Positions 24,301 to 36,360 of a DNA stretch of 64,000 nt are shown in pieces. Each line of letters begins with the position of its first letter. Position 1 is the first letter of the stretch. The stretch spans positions 43,059,486 to 43,123,485 of the forward strand of contig OZ024875.1 in the NCBI GenBank assembly GCA_964017185.1, written 5' to 3'. Both the position numbers and the translations under genes were made by a program. Under the pieces are notes generated by a model. It was not told where the DNA came from. It saw only the letters and a program-made list of their open reading frames with translations, and did no database searches. The DNA comes from Rugalucina vietnamica (lineage: Eukaryota > Mollusca > Bivalvia > Lucinida > Lucinidae).

Positions 24301-24652
24301 TGATTTTTGTTCATTTTCAGTGCAAAATCATTATATAAATGTCAAAGATATTCATGTTTAACCCCAACAGAGCATGAATTACACAATTTTTCGCATAAAA
24401 AGGTAAATAGAAAACAGCAAATGCGACTGGAGAATGTTATTGCTTTAAAACCATAACCTAACGAGTATGTGCCACAGAAAAAATAGTTGATTTAGACAAT
24501 AATATACCTTTAAAGCACAGAAAAACACGTAAAAAGAGAGTCACCTCCATGTATTCACCTGAAATTCGCGAATAAGTTGTGTCCTTCGTGAAATTGTTGT
24601 GACCGAAATTCACGAAATGTTGAAATCCTTATTAGCGAGTTATGCCACAGTG
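21350..24652 (+). mobile_element. Family T element T1 with CACTGTG termini
   Basis: About 90-bp terminal inverted repeats begin CACTGTGGCATAACTCGC at 21350 and end in the complement ...GCGAGTTATGCCACAGTG at 24652. They are flanked by a perfect 5-bp duplication ATTCA (21345-21349, 24653-24657). The left subterminal region (to about 22432) matches the right part of T2 in inverse orientation; the right subterminal region (24095-24652) matches the left part of T2. An R1 element (22688-24083) fills the middle. No transposase frame is seen. A CAC start with a 5-bp duplication fits Transib/RAG-like ends best; CMC/Chapaev is an alternative. Confidence 0.75.
22688..24083 (+). repeat. R1 copy inside T1
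   Basis: Begins ACCAGAGGACCAATGGTCCT at 22687. Holds three units with GGTCATGTGACC-type motifs and AATAGGTCAAGGTCAACCC. The 3' hairpin is missing; the sequence passes into T1 near 24090. Confidence 0.75.
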
Positions 24653-24657
24653 ATTCA

Positions 24658-25129
24658 ATTATAAAAGTCTTTACAGAGCTATGTACAATAAACATGACTG
24701 GTCTCCCCAAAGCAGGACTGGGTCTCCCCCCCTCCACCCCCCCCCCCCCCCCCACCAAAAAAAAAAAAAAAAATAAAAAAAAAATAAATAAATAAAAAAA
24801 AATAACTTAACTTACCAAGACACAAGATCTTTATTACGAATTTTCGGCCCTCATATGGGGCATATAAAGACAAGGCATATAATGGCAAGAACAAAACATA
24901 ATCAAGGAAAGAATTCCAAATGACAGACTACTAATAACAAAAGATTGAGATATGTAAAAAGCATAGACCTTTATCAAGGCAAGGCAATGTACCAGCACAC
25001 TTGCACTAACCACGGTTTCCCAACTCAAGTCTTGAACAATCAGGCAAAAACAAACAAACAAACAAGCAAAATTTAATTTCACGATGATCGTTAAAGGTGT
25101 ATGTCACCTGCCAATGAAATACATGAACG
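24658..25129. other. Spacer between T1 and T2
   Basis: Contains a C/A homopolymer block (24723-24800) and otherwise unremarkable AT-rich sequence. No gene supported. Confidence 0.5.
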
Positions 25130-26416
25130 ACAATCACTGTGGCATAACTCGCTAATAAGGATTTCAACATTTCGTGAATTTCGGTCACAACAATTTCACG
25201 AAGGACACAACTTATTCGCGAATTGTGGGTGGAAGCATGGAGGTGACTCTCTTTTTGTGCATTTTTCTGTGCTTTAAAGTTAAATTATTGTTTAAATCAA
25301 CCTGCTTTTCTGTGCTATATACTCATTGGGTTACAGTATTAAAGCAATAAAATTCTGCAGTCGCATTTGCTATTTCTCTTTACCTTTTTTATGCAAAAAA
25401 CTGTGTAATTCATGTTCTTTTGGGGTTAAACATGAATATGCTTGACATTTCTATAATGATTTTGCACTGAAAATGAAGGAAAATCAATTGCAAAGACACC
25501 TGTCAAAAACTGTCTTAAAATAATATGCATAAGTCATGAAATAAAGAAGAAAAGATGACTACCCTATGTTGATGCGGCTACAACTATTTCGTGAGAAGGC
25601 TATAACTGTTTCAGGAGTCTGTTACAACTGTTTCTTGATCTTAATGACTGTTGGACACAAACGTTTCGTGATCACTGATTTGCAAAAAATCTGATTGAAG
25701 TCACCTCAGAAGCTTGATGTGTCTTTCGCATTTAGTTTCAATAGTGTTGTCATGATCAAATACTTAAATATAAGAAATTATCTTTATATCGATTTAAGAC
25801 CCTATTTCAAACCATCATTTTGACTATAAAAATTGTCTTTGGGGTTGTAGACCAGGTGTGACTCACATTGCTGCCCGGGTTTCTTAGCTCCTTATATTTC
25901 AGTAAATGTCAATGGTATATTGTCTAATATGTTATGCCGTCTCAGCAACAAATGTTTAGAAATCTCCCAAAACTTATTTCGCTATGTGTATCGATAGACG
26001 CTCATTGTGATATTCCTGATTTTCATTAGATGGAGGGCAAATGTGCTGCCACCTAGGGAACACCTGTGAAAATGTGAATGCCAGCTTTAGACTGTATTTC
26101 CTCTTTGTAAAAAATGAAGTAATTGTTTACACTTTGTCAGAATCTGTAGTATACTTCCAAAATTGCTTTGTGAAAAAGGTGAACACCAAACATAAACTGT
26201 GACGGGCTGCGGCCATCTTTGATTAGGAAAATTAATGCAGGGTTTTAGGAATGTGCTGATATTTTTCGCGATAACTTCATTCTCGGAAAGCGCGTTATCT
26301 TATTTTTACATAAGCATCAAGCTGACACATTGTTTGTTGAACTTTGATTCTTTATTTTCTGAACGTCTGTCTGTGATAGATCCATACTTTTCCAGGGACA
26401 GGCTTCAATACCGCTT

Positions 26417-28207
26417 TTTAGCTCACCTGAGCTGAAAGCTCAAAGTGAGATTATAGTATAGGCATGATCCATCGCCCGTGCATCGTCATCCGTCATCGTC
26501 GTCCACAATTTCAAAGATCGTCTTCTCAGAAACTGCGTGGCATATCAAGTTGAAGTTTTATGTGAATCCTCCATGGGTAGGGGGAATGGAAGTTTGTTCA
26601 CGGGATCTTGGTCACATGACCAAGATGGCCACCGCGTCCATATATGATAAAACCTATCAAAAATCTTCTTCTCAAGAACTGGTGAGCAGATTTCCACGAA
26701 ACTTGATATGTAGCATCGAAGACTCCAGCCAATCATAATTTGTTCAAATGATGATCCTAGGATGACCTTGACCTATTTTACGGCAAGTTCAGTTTTGAAA
26801 ACATAGGCTTTTGCATGGGAAAAGGCGTAAACAATGGATAATTTGGAGGTTATTGCAATCTGAGAGTTGAAAGTTGCTAGTTTCAGACAACTAATTGAGT
26901 GAATGAAGGTATTTAATTAATTAAGGTCATGGTCATTTCTTGACCTTGACCCATGGTCATTGAAATATCAGAATTATTATTATTTATTTTTAGAAATAAC
27001 TGGGCCTATGAAAGTGAAATTTTATGTGGGGCCTCCATGTTTAGGGGAACAAAATTTTGTGCGCAAAATCTGGTTCGATTGCTCAACATGGCCTCCATGC
27101 TCAAAAATGCTCAAAAACCTTCTTCTCCAGAACCGGTGGGGCGATTTTCACGAAACTTGATATGTAGTATCTGGGACTCCAGCCCATCGGAGTTTGTTCA
27201 AATGATGGCCCTTGGACGACCTTGACCAATTTTACGGCAAAGTCAGTTTTGGAAACATAGGTTTATACATTGGAAAAAGTGAAAACAATGGCTATTTTGG
27301 AAACGTTTGCAGACTGAGACCTGAAAGTTGGCAGAAGCAGACAACTAATGACAGTATGCGATTAATTAAGGTCAAAGTCATTTCTTGACCTGGGCCCAAG
27401 GTAATTGAAATATCGAAATTAAAGACTTGTTTTTCTCAGTAACCTCTCAGCCTATGGATGTCAAATTCTATTTGAAGAAGCCTGATCGTTCCAAGGCGAT
27501 ACTTCTGCTGTGGTTCTTAATGTTTTGTGTTTTGGAGTCGATTTTGTGCTGTTTGGCCCTCATGTACGTTTTCATATTTTAGTTCAGTTCAGGTAACTAA
27601 GTGGCCGCCTATTGGGGAATAGCTGCTCACTCGGCTTAATATATGTTTTCCTTGTATAAGTACCTAAGTGTATTTTAGTTTTTTCCCACCCCTCGACTTA
27701 AGGAGTGGTAATTTCTTTCCGATTGCACCATTTCCTGATCATTGCCTACTTTTACCTTTTCATGCATAGGGAAAATGAATTTTTGTAATATTTTGTTGCA
27801 TGCTCAACATGGCTGCCATGTTCACAAATGTTCAAAAATACTCAAACAGCTTTTTCCCCAGAACTGGTAGGCCGATATTCCTGAAACTTGGTATGTAGCA
27901 TCTTAGCCCATCATAGTTTGTTTAAATGATGACCCAAGGATGGCATTGACCTATTTTACGGCAAGGTCAATTTTGGAAACTGGCTTTCACATGGGAAAAA
28001 GTGAAAACGGAGTATTTTTTTTTTTTTTTTTTTTTTTTTTTGAAAACTGTTGCAGCCTGAGAACTGAAACGTGGCAGATGCAGACAACTAAATGAAGTCA
28101 ATAAAGGTATGCGAGTATTCAAGGTCAAGGTCATTGCATTATGACTAAATGCTCCAATATCGGGCTTCAGGTGAGCGTTCTCAGGACCAGTGGTCCTCTG
28201 GCCTTCT
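26417..28207 (-). repeat. R1 copy inside T2, inverted
   Basis: On the minus strand it runs from AGAGGACCACTGGTCCTG (about 28203) to the terminal AGCTCACCTGAGC (about 26418). It has units with AGGTCATCC and a CGACGATGACGGATGACG tract near 26485-26510. The inverted arm at 27482-27765 interrupts it. Confidence 0.8.
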
Positions 28208-29147
28208 TAACCTACACATTCGCAGGTTGTAAATGTTTGGCCAGATATTCAATATGACTTTTTAGGACTTTAAACATACATGTTCTTGGCATAGCTTTAT
28301 AACCGAATTATTCTTTTTCGGTTTTATTTGCAAAACATTAAAGTCTTTTGCTTTCCATAAAATCTATGCTAACTGAAGATACTGTATGATTATGTGATTT
28401 GGTGATGAAACATGAAGTTTTTGCTTCAACGTCGTTTATTTTTTTAGAATGACCAGATGTTTCGCATTCCATAATTGAGCTTTACGGAGTGCAGAAGCAC
28501 AAAGGCAAACTCATATTCGGTTAAGTGGAGTTTTCATACATAGCATATTGTATAAATTGTAGCACAAAGAAAAAATGTAGTGAACTTACATAATTTGGCA
28601 TGTGGCTAGGCCGTATATGAAATATATGATAAAATTTTCAGTATCAGCAGAAAACAGACAATTCGATTTTTTCTAACTTTTCCAAACAGCTAAAACTAAA
28701 CCCTAACTTTTTTCCATGTGTACAATTATAATAGATAGTTTTGTTTATGCTATTTTACAGAAGGCAGTAGCCGCTAGTTTCTCTCTTCCTCTTCTGAAAT
28801 TCTTTTAATTATATTGATAAAGAAAAGATAATACCTGCCAGTAAAATTGTCTTAAATCAACATCATCACAGTAAAATGTACAAGTAGGCAATGATCAGGA
28901 AAAGGCACAATCAGAAAAAAAATACTACTCCAAAAACCGAGGTGGGAAAAACTAAATTGACAAATGAGTACTTATACTAAAAAAAAAACATATTGTAAGC
29001 CGAGTGAGCAGCTAATTCCCAATAGGCGGCCAGTAAGTTACCCGAACTTAACTTAAAACTAGGAAAATGTACATAAGGTTCAAACAGCACAACAATTCGA
29101 CTCCAAAGCATAAAACAAAAAAACCACAACAGAAGTATCGCCTTGGA
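27482..29147. repeat. Inverted-repeat pair (arms 27482-27765 and 28868-29147)
   Basis: The arms pair over about 280 bp. The outer ends are TGATCGTTCCAAGGCGATAC and its complement; the middle has GCCGCCTATTGGGGAATAGC versus GCTAATTCCCAATAGGCGGC; the inner ends share CCTGATCATTGCCTACTT. Related single copies lie near 3190-3290, 36760-36930 and 50590-50775. The spacer holds the end of an R1 copy, so a foldback element split by later insertion is a possible reading. Confidence 0.65.
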
Positions 29148-29170
29148 ATGATCAGTAATATAAAATCACT

Positions 29171-29206
29171 GGGGGGGGGGGGGGGGGGGGGGGGGCGGGG
29201 CGGGGT
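29171..29206 (+). repeat. Poly-G tract
   Basis: A run of 25 G, then CGGGGCGGGG. Such runs form quadruplexes and are often mis-sized in sequencing. Three diverged 38-bp repeats with TTTTTGGCCAAAATTTTGCT follow at about 29235-29350. Confidence 0.8.
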
Positions 29207-30902
29207 TAAACCGATTTTGAAGATATTTTATTCATTTGGCGAATTTTCTACTCATTTGCAAATTTTTGGTCAAAATTTTACTAATTAGCAATTTTTGGCC
29301 AAAATTTTGCTGATTAGTGATTGTTTGGCCAAACTTTTACTGATTAGCGATTTCAGAGGTACTCCATTGAGGCCCTCTATTACAATAATTGAAAATCAAC
29401 ACAATGGCATTGCCCATAGACACCATAAGGTCGTGTAGAAGGCCATAAGAAGGCAGGGATTTTTGGCCATAATCAAAAACGAAACACTGTGGCAGCATCT
29501 TTGTCGGTGCTCTGGCAAGAACACGGTGGGTGGATTGATTAGACCAAGCCGTGAGGTCACGGTAGCAGCGCCCTGATCGGCTCTTTGTGCTGAACCTTGT
29601 TTGGTCCCTTAAAACGCAAAAATTTAGATTCGACGGACATGTATGAGAAAGTTGCTAACACCGTGGTCAACCGTGTGGCTGTATGGAGACTGGACAGCGC
29701 GATGTAAAGGCCGCACAAGAACAGTGATCTGCAGTGTGCGCACTGTGAGCGACACAAAAGTTAAGTTGATTGATTAGTTCTTTTATTTCCTCTTTTGTAT
29801 ATAACTCCTCTTAGAGAGTTTGGATCTTATTAACAATAGAAAAACGATATTGCGGTGATTTGTAAGTCAAAACAAGGTTATGTCGTGTTCTATGTGAGGT
29901 TGTTGATGATAAAACTTCTGTGCTCATTACGATCACGGCTTGTACTATGTCTGTATATTCACCTGTTTTGGTTCTAACTGTACACACTGTCCTTTTCCAG
30001 TGCTTGGTTTGTACACATGTTGAAACTTGTATGCTAAATACCGTGTATTGCTCAAGAAACAGTTATGACTGACTCAAGAAACAGTTATGACTGACTCAAG
30101 AAATGTTTGTAGCTTTCTTCTGGCTGACTCCTGAAATAGTTGTGTCCACTAGCTGACTTGGTACATGGGATTCTCGGCGTATTACAGACTCTACTGTTAC
30201 AGAAATTTCAATCTATTTATACCAAGAAGGTCTTTAGGTGTCCTTTTATATTTATAGCATGCCCAAAGCCTGGTGCAAAAAGAAATTTTTACTGAATTGG
30301 CAATTAAACTAGGAAAACCCCTAATTTTGTCAGAATAATGAGAACAAGTATCTTTAATTAGCTTCCCCAGTTTTAAAAATTACATATTCACTTGTCCATA
30401 TGTCTCGCCAAGGCATATGAAACTATTTCAATTTAGATTTCACCTTAATCACTTCAAAGCATGGCTTTAAACATAGCAGGTACATCTTCATCCAGGTAAT
30501 TCGCGAATAAGTTGTGTCCTTCGTGAAATTGTTGTGTCCGAAATTCACGAAATGTTGAAATCCTTATTAGCGAGTTATGGCACAGTGAATAAGCCGGAAA
30601 CAGTGGAAAATGCAAGCATGGCGAATACATGAATAAAATATTGCAATTGTTTGTAAAGGGGGTAGTAATACGGTGATGTTCATTTGTAATCATTTGTCTA
30701 AATTAATATGAACAAAATATGCCAGCTTTCGCATTATAGTTACATCTTCACAATTTAACAACCAGAAAAATTTGGTAAAGTCGTCCATTTCAGCAAAACA
30801 ACCAAATAAAGTAGGACGCAAAAACAAAGATGTTATTGTTTCAGTGGTCTGAAAGTTGGCAAAGCCTAATTAATTAAGCATTGCCAGAGTGAAAGACCAG
30901 TA

Positions 30903-32249
30903 CGAGGGGCAGTTGGAAAGTACGTAGTATGGTATCGTAATTTCTTAATGCGTTGCTAAATATATTAAAGTAATACATGTATAGAAACTAGAATTTCTCC
31001 TCTTCAAGATGATGCATTGATTTTTGTAAAACGACTAGTCATGCACGTGCCTCGCACGCTCAAAATGAAGGCATGTTTATATACTGGCGGATATTTTCGA
31101 AAAAAAATATTGAGAAAAAATCAACAGAAAATCAGTGACCTAATTCGATATCACATTATAACAAATAAGCGATATCTCTCGGAATTCTATTTCTGTAGAT
31201 ATCTTTTGCGGTTATTGCTTGCACGGCTAGCATAATTAGATGCGAAAAATATTGATTAATATAAAAGTTGTACCGTTTCAAAAAATAACATTTTTGCGTG
31301 TTTTCTTCCTATTTGTTTTGAGATTAAGGCTCATACTGCAGCAAGATTTGTGACATCTGAGTTTATTTTCTGCGTTATTCATTGTGAATAATGCACAAAG
31401 AGAATTTCGCCATGCAAATATGTCGTCTCATCTTACTCGGTTCCTATAAAAATAAATCTTAATGACACTACCTCCTATTTTCAAGAAGTGGGTGGGGTAA
31501 CTAACCCCCTCATATCTTATAAACTATAGAAAGTTTCTTCAAGATAACTTGTCAGTCATCACTCTAGTAATTGGTTTTAACTCTCAGACCTTTCTGGTCA
31601 TTCTATTTGCCACAGTTCCCAATTTATACAAACAAAACTATTCCTCCAAGCTAAAATCGCCCATACCCAAGACCAGATTTATACAGTTATCTACCATTTG
31701 TTGTGCTCTGAATAATTTTTGTTTGTCTTGTTACGAAGCAGGGAAACTGTGCTTGGTATGAAACTAAACTTAGAATAAATTCAAACAAATGCTGCTTTTA
31801 TATTTTCAAATTAAAGTCATTGTGACGGGCGCGTTTTGACATAGAAAATGAACAAATTGCAGAGAATTCCAAGAGACGCAGATATTGCTGTCTCGTTTAT
31901 AAGATGTAAGAATTTGCAAATTCATTCAAGACTTGCATAATAAATTGCCTTTATGATGGGCTACAAAATGGTGCAAAATAATCTTATTCCATCAAATAGT
32001 GTTCATGCACTGCTAAATTTAAAAATGATTATAAATTGTCTATTTCATTGAAATTTCACTTTTTCCAGTATACAAAAAGGACCCATGTTTACAATAATGT
32101 TTTTTCTGACTGCATGATGTCACCTTCATGAAACTAGTGTGAGTACGTGGAGGAAAAATAGTTGTTTAAAATGATACCAAACATGTATTGGTTTGCAGAT
32201 CCGTTACTGAAATAATGGACCACGCTACGTACTTTCCAATCGCCCCTCG
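30903..32249. mobile_element. Mariner-like element without recognisable transposase
   Basis: Terminal inverted repeats CGAGGGGCAGTTGGAAAGTA and TACTTTCCAATCGCCCCTCG lie inside TA dinucleotides (30901-30902, 32250-32251). The ends resemble mariner termini (CGAGGG...CAAAAAGT type), and the length of 1347 bp is that of a whole mariner. The interior has no D,D34D-type frame on either strand, so it is either heavily decayed or a non-autonomous element of full size. Confidence 0.7.
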
Positions 32250-32400
32250 TAATTCATCTTGGATAATAAGGAAAGACCAAGACTCAGGAAATTGGCAATA
32301 AGACAACTGAGAAAACAATCAAACTTAATGAACTGCTTTTTTTCTTTTCCTTTTTTTTTCTAGACCAAAGCACACTGGTTTGTCAGAGACAACCAACATC

Positions 32401-32570
32401 ATCATGCAAACATGTCCATGCAATGAATACCCCCTTATATCTCACTTTTATAAAGTGAAAGTGGGGTTAACAGGGGTAAAGGTTTTTCTTATTATTGCTC
32501 TAAACCATAGATTGTGGGTATGTAATGAGACAGTTCTAACATCTACCCACAAAATATAAAAAAAAAAATA
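32401..32570 (-). mobile_element. Family C MITE, copy C3, partial
   Basis: Start ATGCAAACATGTCCATGCAA and the first hairpin arm (CCATAGATTGTGGGTATG) are present. The second half is cut off near 32570. Confidence 0.7.
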
Positions 32571-32717
32571 ACACTGTAGGATCAAATAAGTGTCTGAGAA
32601 CAACTTGTCAAGGATCAGAATGATCCATGGAGAGTTGTTCCCTGGGGGGTATTTAATTCCTATGGAAGCTTATTGATCCATCCAGCTAGCATCAAGTAAA
32701 AAACCAGATTACAAGCA

Positions 32718-32943
32718 CATCACAAAACCATGTCTGTGAAAAGTATACCCCGTTGAACCCCAATTTTACATATATAGTAAAACTGGGGTTTAAAGGGGTA
32801 TACAATATTTCTTATTTTTGATCTAAAACAAAGACTGTGGGTACTCGTTAGAACCACCTTGTAGGCAGTTCTAACATGTTACCACAATCAATGTTTTGAA
32901 CAAACATATTAAAATGTTTTGCATGGGCAAGTTTTCGTAATGA
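32718..32943 (-). mobile_element. Family C MITE, copy C4
   Basis: Ends CATCACAAAACCATGTCTGT and GGGCAAGTTTTCGTAATG. The internal stem is reduced (GAACCACCTTGTAGGCAGTT). Confidence 0.8.
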
Positions 32944-33568
32944 TACAAAATAAACTGCAGTTAAAATAAGTACAAATCAGAGCAGAACTGTCTTGGAACG
33001 TACAGCTGTCAGTAAAGAAATTACTGGAGAGCTTAAAATGCAAAATCTAATAAAAAATATGCTTTCTAAATTTTGAACCATCATGCAATAAAAATATAAT
33101 TTGCCTGTCTGCTATGCAAAGTGCACACAAAAATATCAAAATGTTAGCATTAAAACTTAATCGATATTTGGAAATTAGTTCTTTTATGTAATACATTACT
33201 GCTAACAGCATTTTTTATTTCCATTTTCAGCCTAAGGAGACTTTTATTCCTTAATATCAATTTAAAATCTTGAAATTCAATTTATTTCACTGTTATATTA
33301 TCTCTACTAATATGAAACACGAATTGCAGCTCATGAATCTTGTATCAGGTTCATTACACATCTTCTTCTAAGTTTCATGACTGACTGAAGTCGTAAGTTA
33401 AGAATTTCAAATGCTATTTAAGACGATTACAGGAAAACTGTCTTTGCTTTTTTTGTTCGCCCAGTCCGATACAAGCCAATGAGCCATGTTCAACTGCATC
33501 AGGTTCGTTACACATTTAATTTTGCACTGCTCAAAATACTTATGAAATTTCGAATGTCATGACGATGT
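32944..33568. other. Intergenic, nothing recognised
   Basis: AT-rich. Two diverged copies of a segment containing ATCAGGTTC(A/G)TTACACAT lie at about 33344-33362 and 33499-33516. No gene supported. Confidence 0.4.
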
Positions 33569-33862
33569 TGTTTTGTTTTGTGGTTTAACGTCCCAGTCAA
33601 CAATTTTTCAGTCATACCACATCCTGTGAATTAACCAGCACTTGAGTAAATGTGCCTTGCTCAGGGAAGCAAAACAGTACCTCAATTCAGAGTCTTTCAC
33701 TGCTGTATGTGGTGTGGGTTCGAACCCAACATGGCATGTGAGACAAGCCACATGCTGCTTGCAGGTGTGCCAGGTTGTTTTTTCTCAGGATTCTCCTGTT
33801 TTCAGCTCACCTACTAATTGGCCTCTCATATGAGCTGAAATTATTTTGAAGGGGATGTAAAA
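33569..33862 (+). mobile_element. Chimeric SINE
   Basis: The left part (to about 33710) matches the body of the minus-strand SINE at 57452-57662 (TTTAACGTCCCAGTCAACAA, TGCCTTGCTCAGG). The right part matches the plus-strand SINE at 49769-50006, from its B-box-like GGTGTGGGTTCGAACCC through GCTTGCAGGTGTGCCAGGTT to the tail CTGAATCAAAAACAAAA. The two halves come from different SINE types in opposite orientation. Confidence 0.7.
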
Positions 33863-35367
33863 CTGAATCAAAAACAAAAAGTCCATTTACAGTTAGAAGC
33901 TCTACCACTAGGGTCATGATGATTTGAGTACCTGCATTGTAAGGGCTGAGGACAGGTTAGGACATCATAGAAGCAATAAATACAGAAGTCAACACAAATT
34001 TTAAGTTCTAAGGAAATCACGATCCCTCGCCCATTGTGGCCTAGGAGAAATAGATGGGCTGCCTGTGCCTCCTGGCAAAGCTTCTAAACTACTGACCAAC
34101 CATCTGATTACTGGTACCGCTCAAGTATGATCAGCCTTCCCAGGAAAAGTGGTTCAGTCAAACCATCTATATATACAAGACATATTCGTTTGCTTGCAGT
34201 CGGTCGGTAACTATGGGCGGTAGCTGTATTCTATTATTTTTGTGCTTCCGCCATTTGGGACTATATTTTATCTTTGAAAAATCTACAAAATCGTCATTCT
34301 ATTTCCGGTGTTTTAAACTCGCTATATTTGAGTATAAAACTATTAAAACTGTAGAAATGCGTATGCAGTGGATAATTTGGTTTGTCATCTTCAACTTGAA
34401 CCTAATTTGCATTCTTACGAATCAGATATGTCCTAGAAATTAGCGCTCGAATTTGACCACCAAAATCGAATCGGTGGTCCATTTCAGGACAGTGCCTCCA
34501 CAAAATTGTGGCAGAAATTTAGGGCCTATAAAAAGTTTTCAAAGATATTTTTATAACGTGTTCTAGAGATGTCAATCTAACCTTGGGCCGAATGTGTGAT
34601 TTCCAGTTTACTCGGTTTTAGAGAAAATTGACCATAAATGAAGACAAGATTTTGACACTCGAAACCCCTTTGCGCAGCCGCAGTAAACATCATCAACACG
34701 TGTTTACAAAACAAGGGACGACTAAAGACGCTTAAATAACCAGGCTTCATAGCAAGTTTTCTTTTTAAGGACGTTGAAACAAATTCAGGCAATTGCTGAA
34801 TGATTTCATGGGGGGGGGGGGGGACTGTTGGCCTACAATGAGCAGTTGTCATTATTCCTTTTTTGAATGCAATCGATCAAATAATGGTACTCACCGATTT
34901 TTACAGTGTCTCGGCATGTCTTCTCAGATTTGTAACCACATGAAGCATGGTAAATTTCCCAAAAGCAAGAAAAAAGCTTGAAAATACAACATTTTGCTTC
35001 ATAATGATGTCGTCATAACAGAGTGACATCATGCGTCATGTGACTACTACAGAATGTGGCCAAAAGTATTCGATTTTCATTGATTTTTCGAATTTGGTTT
35101 CATACCACAACTAAATGCATACGCATATCCTCGTTTTTATATATCTATTATTTTTTCAGTTTGTGATTGCTTTCCTGCTATCAAACTACGTAATAATGAT
35201 TTCATTTCTGTTGAATTTACGCCATGGAAAGGGTGAAATGATTTCGAAAGTGTTAGAGTGGCCTGAGATAGGGCACGGTGCCCCTACCCCCTCCACCGGC
35301 ACTGTAGGCCTTCTTTGCAAATAACAGTTACAATGATATATCCAGAAAACAAATCTTGGTTCTAAAG
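33863..35367. other. Intergenic, nothing recognised
   Basis: Contains a short G run (34810-34823) and a segment (about 34498-34535) repeated near 39812-39850 (TTAGGGCCTATAAAAAGTTT). No supported exon. Confidence 0.4.
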
Positions 35368-36360
35368 CCTAGGTTACATTTGGCCTACGATTAGCGATGA
35401 TCGTACGATACACATTTTTGCATTTCGCGCGATCTCCGCAGGGTGACCCTATGATACCCCTACGATTTTACGGCTTACTACGATCTCCATAGCTTCTACG
35501 ATTTTGTAGTAGGCCTAGTCTGCACTTTTACAAGTTTCTAAAAATCGTAAGACCGCAGCCCGTAGACATATCGCAGTTAGCATCGTACGGGCGCCGTACG
35601 GAACCCCTACGCTGATCGTGTGGTCTCCGCACGGTTTTTATGATAATTTTGGGACTAAAATCGTAAGATATTCGTAAACCTTTAGGGTGATCGTAAAGGT
35701 TATTAAAATAGTTCGCATATCGTTCGGTCGTTATACGGACATACCACGGCGTCCGCGAGTTTATCGTGTGGCGGCCATATGATTGTTGTGCATTTTTGAC
35801 GGGATATGGTTCCTTACGATATCCACTTAAAGTGTGTGGAGACCCTACGACTTCCCTGCGATCTCCGTACGATTTTGACTCGGAACATAAAAGAAAGTCA
35901 GAACAAAAAATCATAAGATGCCCGCATGAATTGTAAACACATACCGTCGTAGCCCATTATCGCCTACGATGTCTAAAATATCGTAGAGAAAATCGCAGAC
36001 CGAAAAATCGTACAATGATCGGGGAAAATGTAACCTACTAGGCATGACCCCTTGCGGACTCCCTACGATCACTGCACGATTTTTGTCCCCAAACTATCAT
36101 ACAAAAATCACGAGGTGACCGCTTGATCAGCGCAGGGTCTCCGTACGGCGCCCGTATGATGAAAATGTAAAAATTGTACGATCATCGCAAGCTAATTGTA
36201 GCCAAGGCATCAGTTGGAAGTCCAAGGGACTCCGTACTTTGTCCACTAAAAGTCTTCGTAGACCCTACGACTATCGCACGACCGCCTTGCGTTTTGTATC
36301 AGAACGTATTCTGACTCCGTACGGACATCGCACGGGTTCCGTACGATATCCACTTATATA
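35368..36360. repeat. CGTACG-rich repeat island
   Basis: About 1 kb packed with variants of TCGTACGAT, CCGTACGG, TACGATCTCC and GGCGCCCGTA, on both strands. Its CpG content stands out from the AT-rich surroundings. The first part (35368-36043) is bounded by CCTAGGTTACATTTGG and AAATGTAACCTACTAGG, an inverted repeat, so at least that part looks like a transposable element; the same vocabulary continues to 36360. The 128-codon minus-strand frame at 35528-35914 is arginine- and proline-rich from CpG codons and has no recognised domain. Confidence 0.65.

Larger units (their letters stand above)
25135..30587 (-). mobile_element. Family T element T2, opposite orientation
   Basis: Termini CACTGTGGCATAACTCGC (25135) and GCGAGTTATGGCACAGTG (30587). 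The left subterminal region 25135-25690 is the inverse of T1 24095-24652; the right region about 29497-30587 is the inverse of T1 21350-22432. The middle carries an inverted R1 copy (26417-28207) and a further inverted-repeat pair. The flanks share only AAT, so the 5-bp duplication seen at T1 is not confirmed here. No transposase frame. Confidence 0.7.

Noticed and set aside
35528..35914. 128-residue Arg/Pro-rich protein
   Set aside because: Its composition comes from CGTACG words of the repeat island; no domain, no splice sites and no supported start context.
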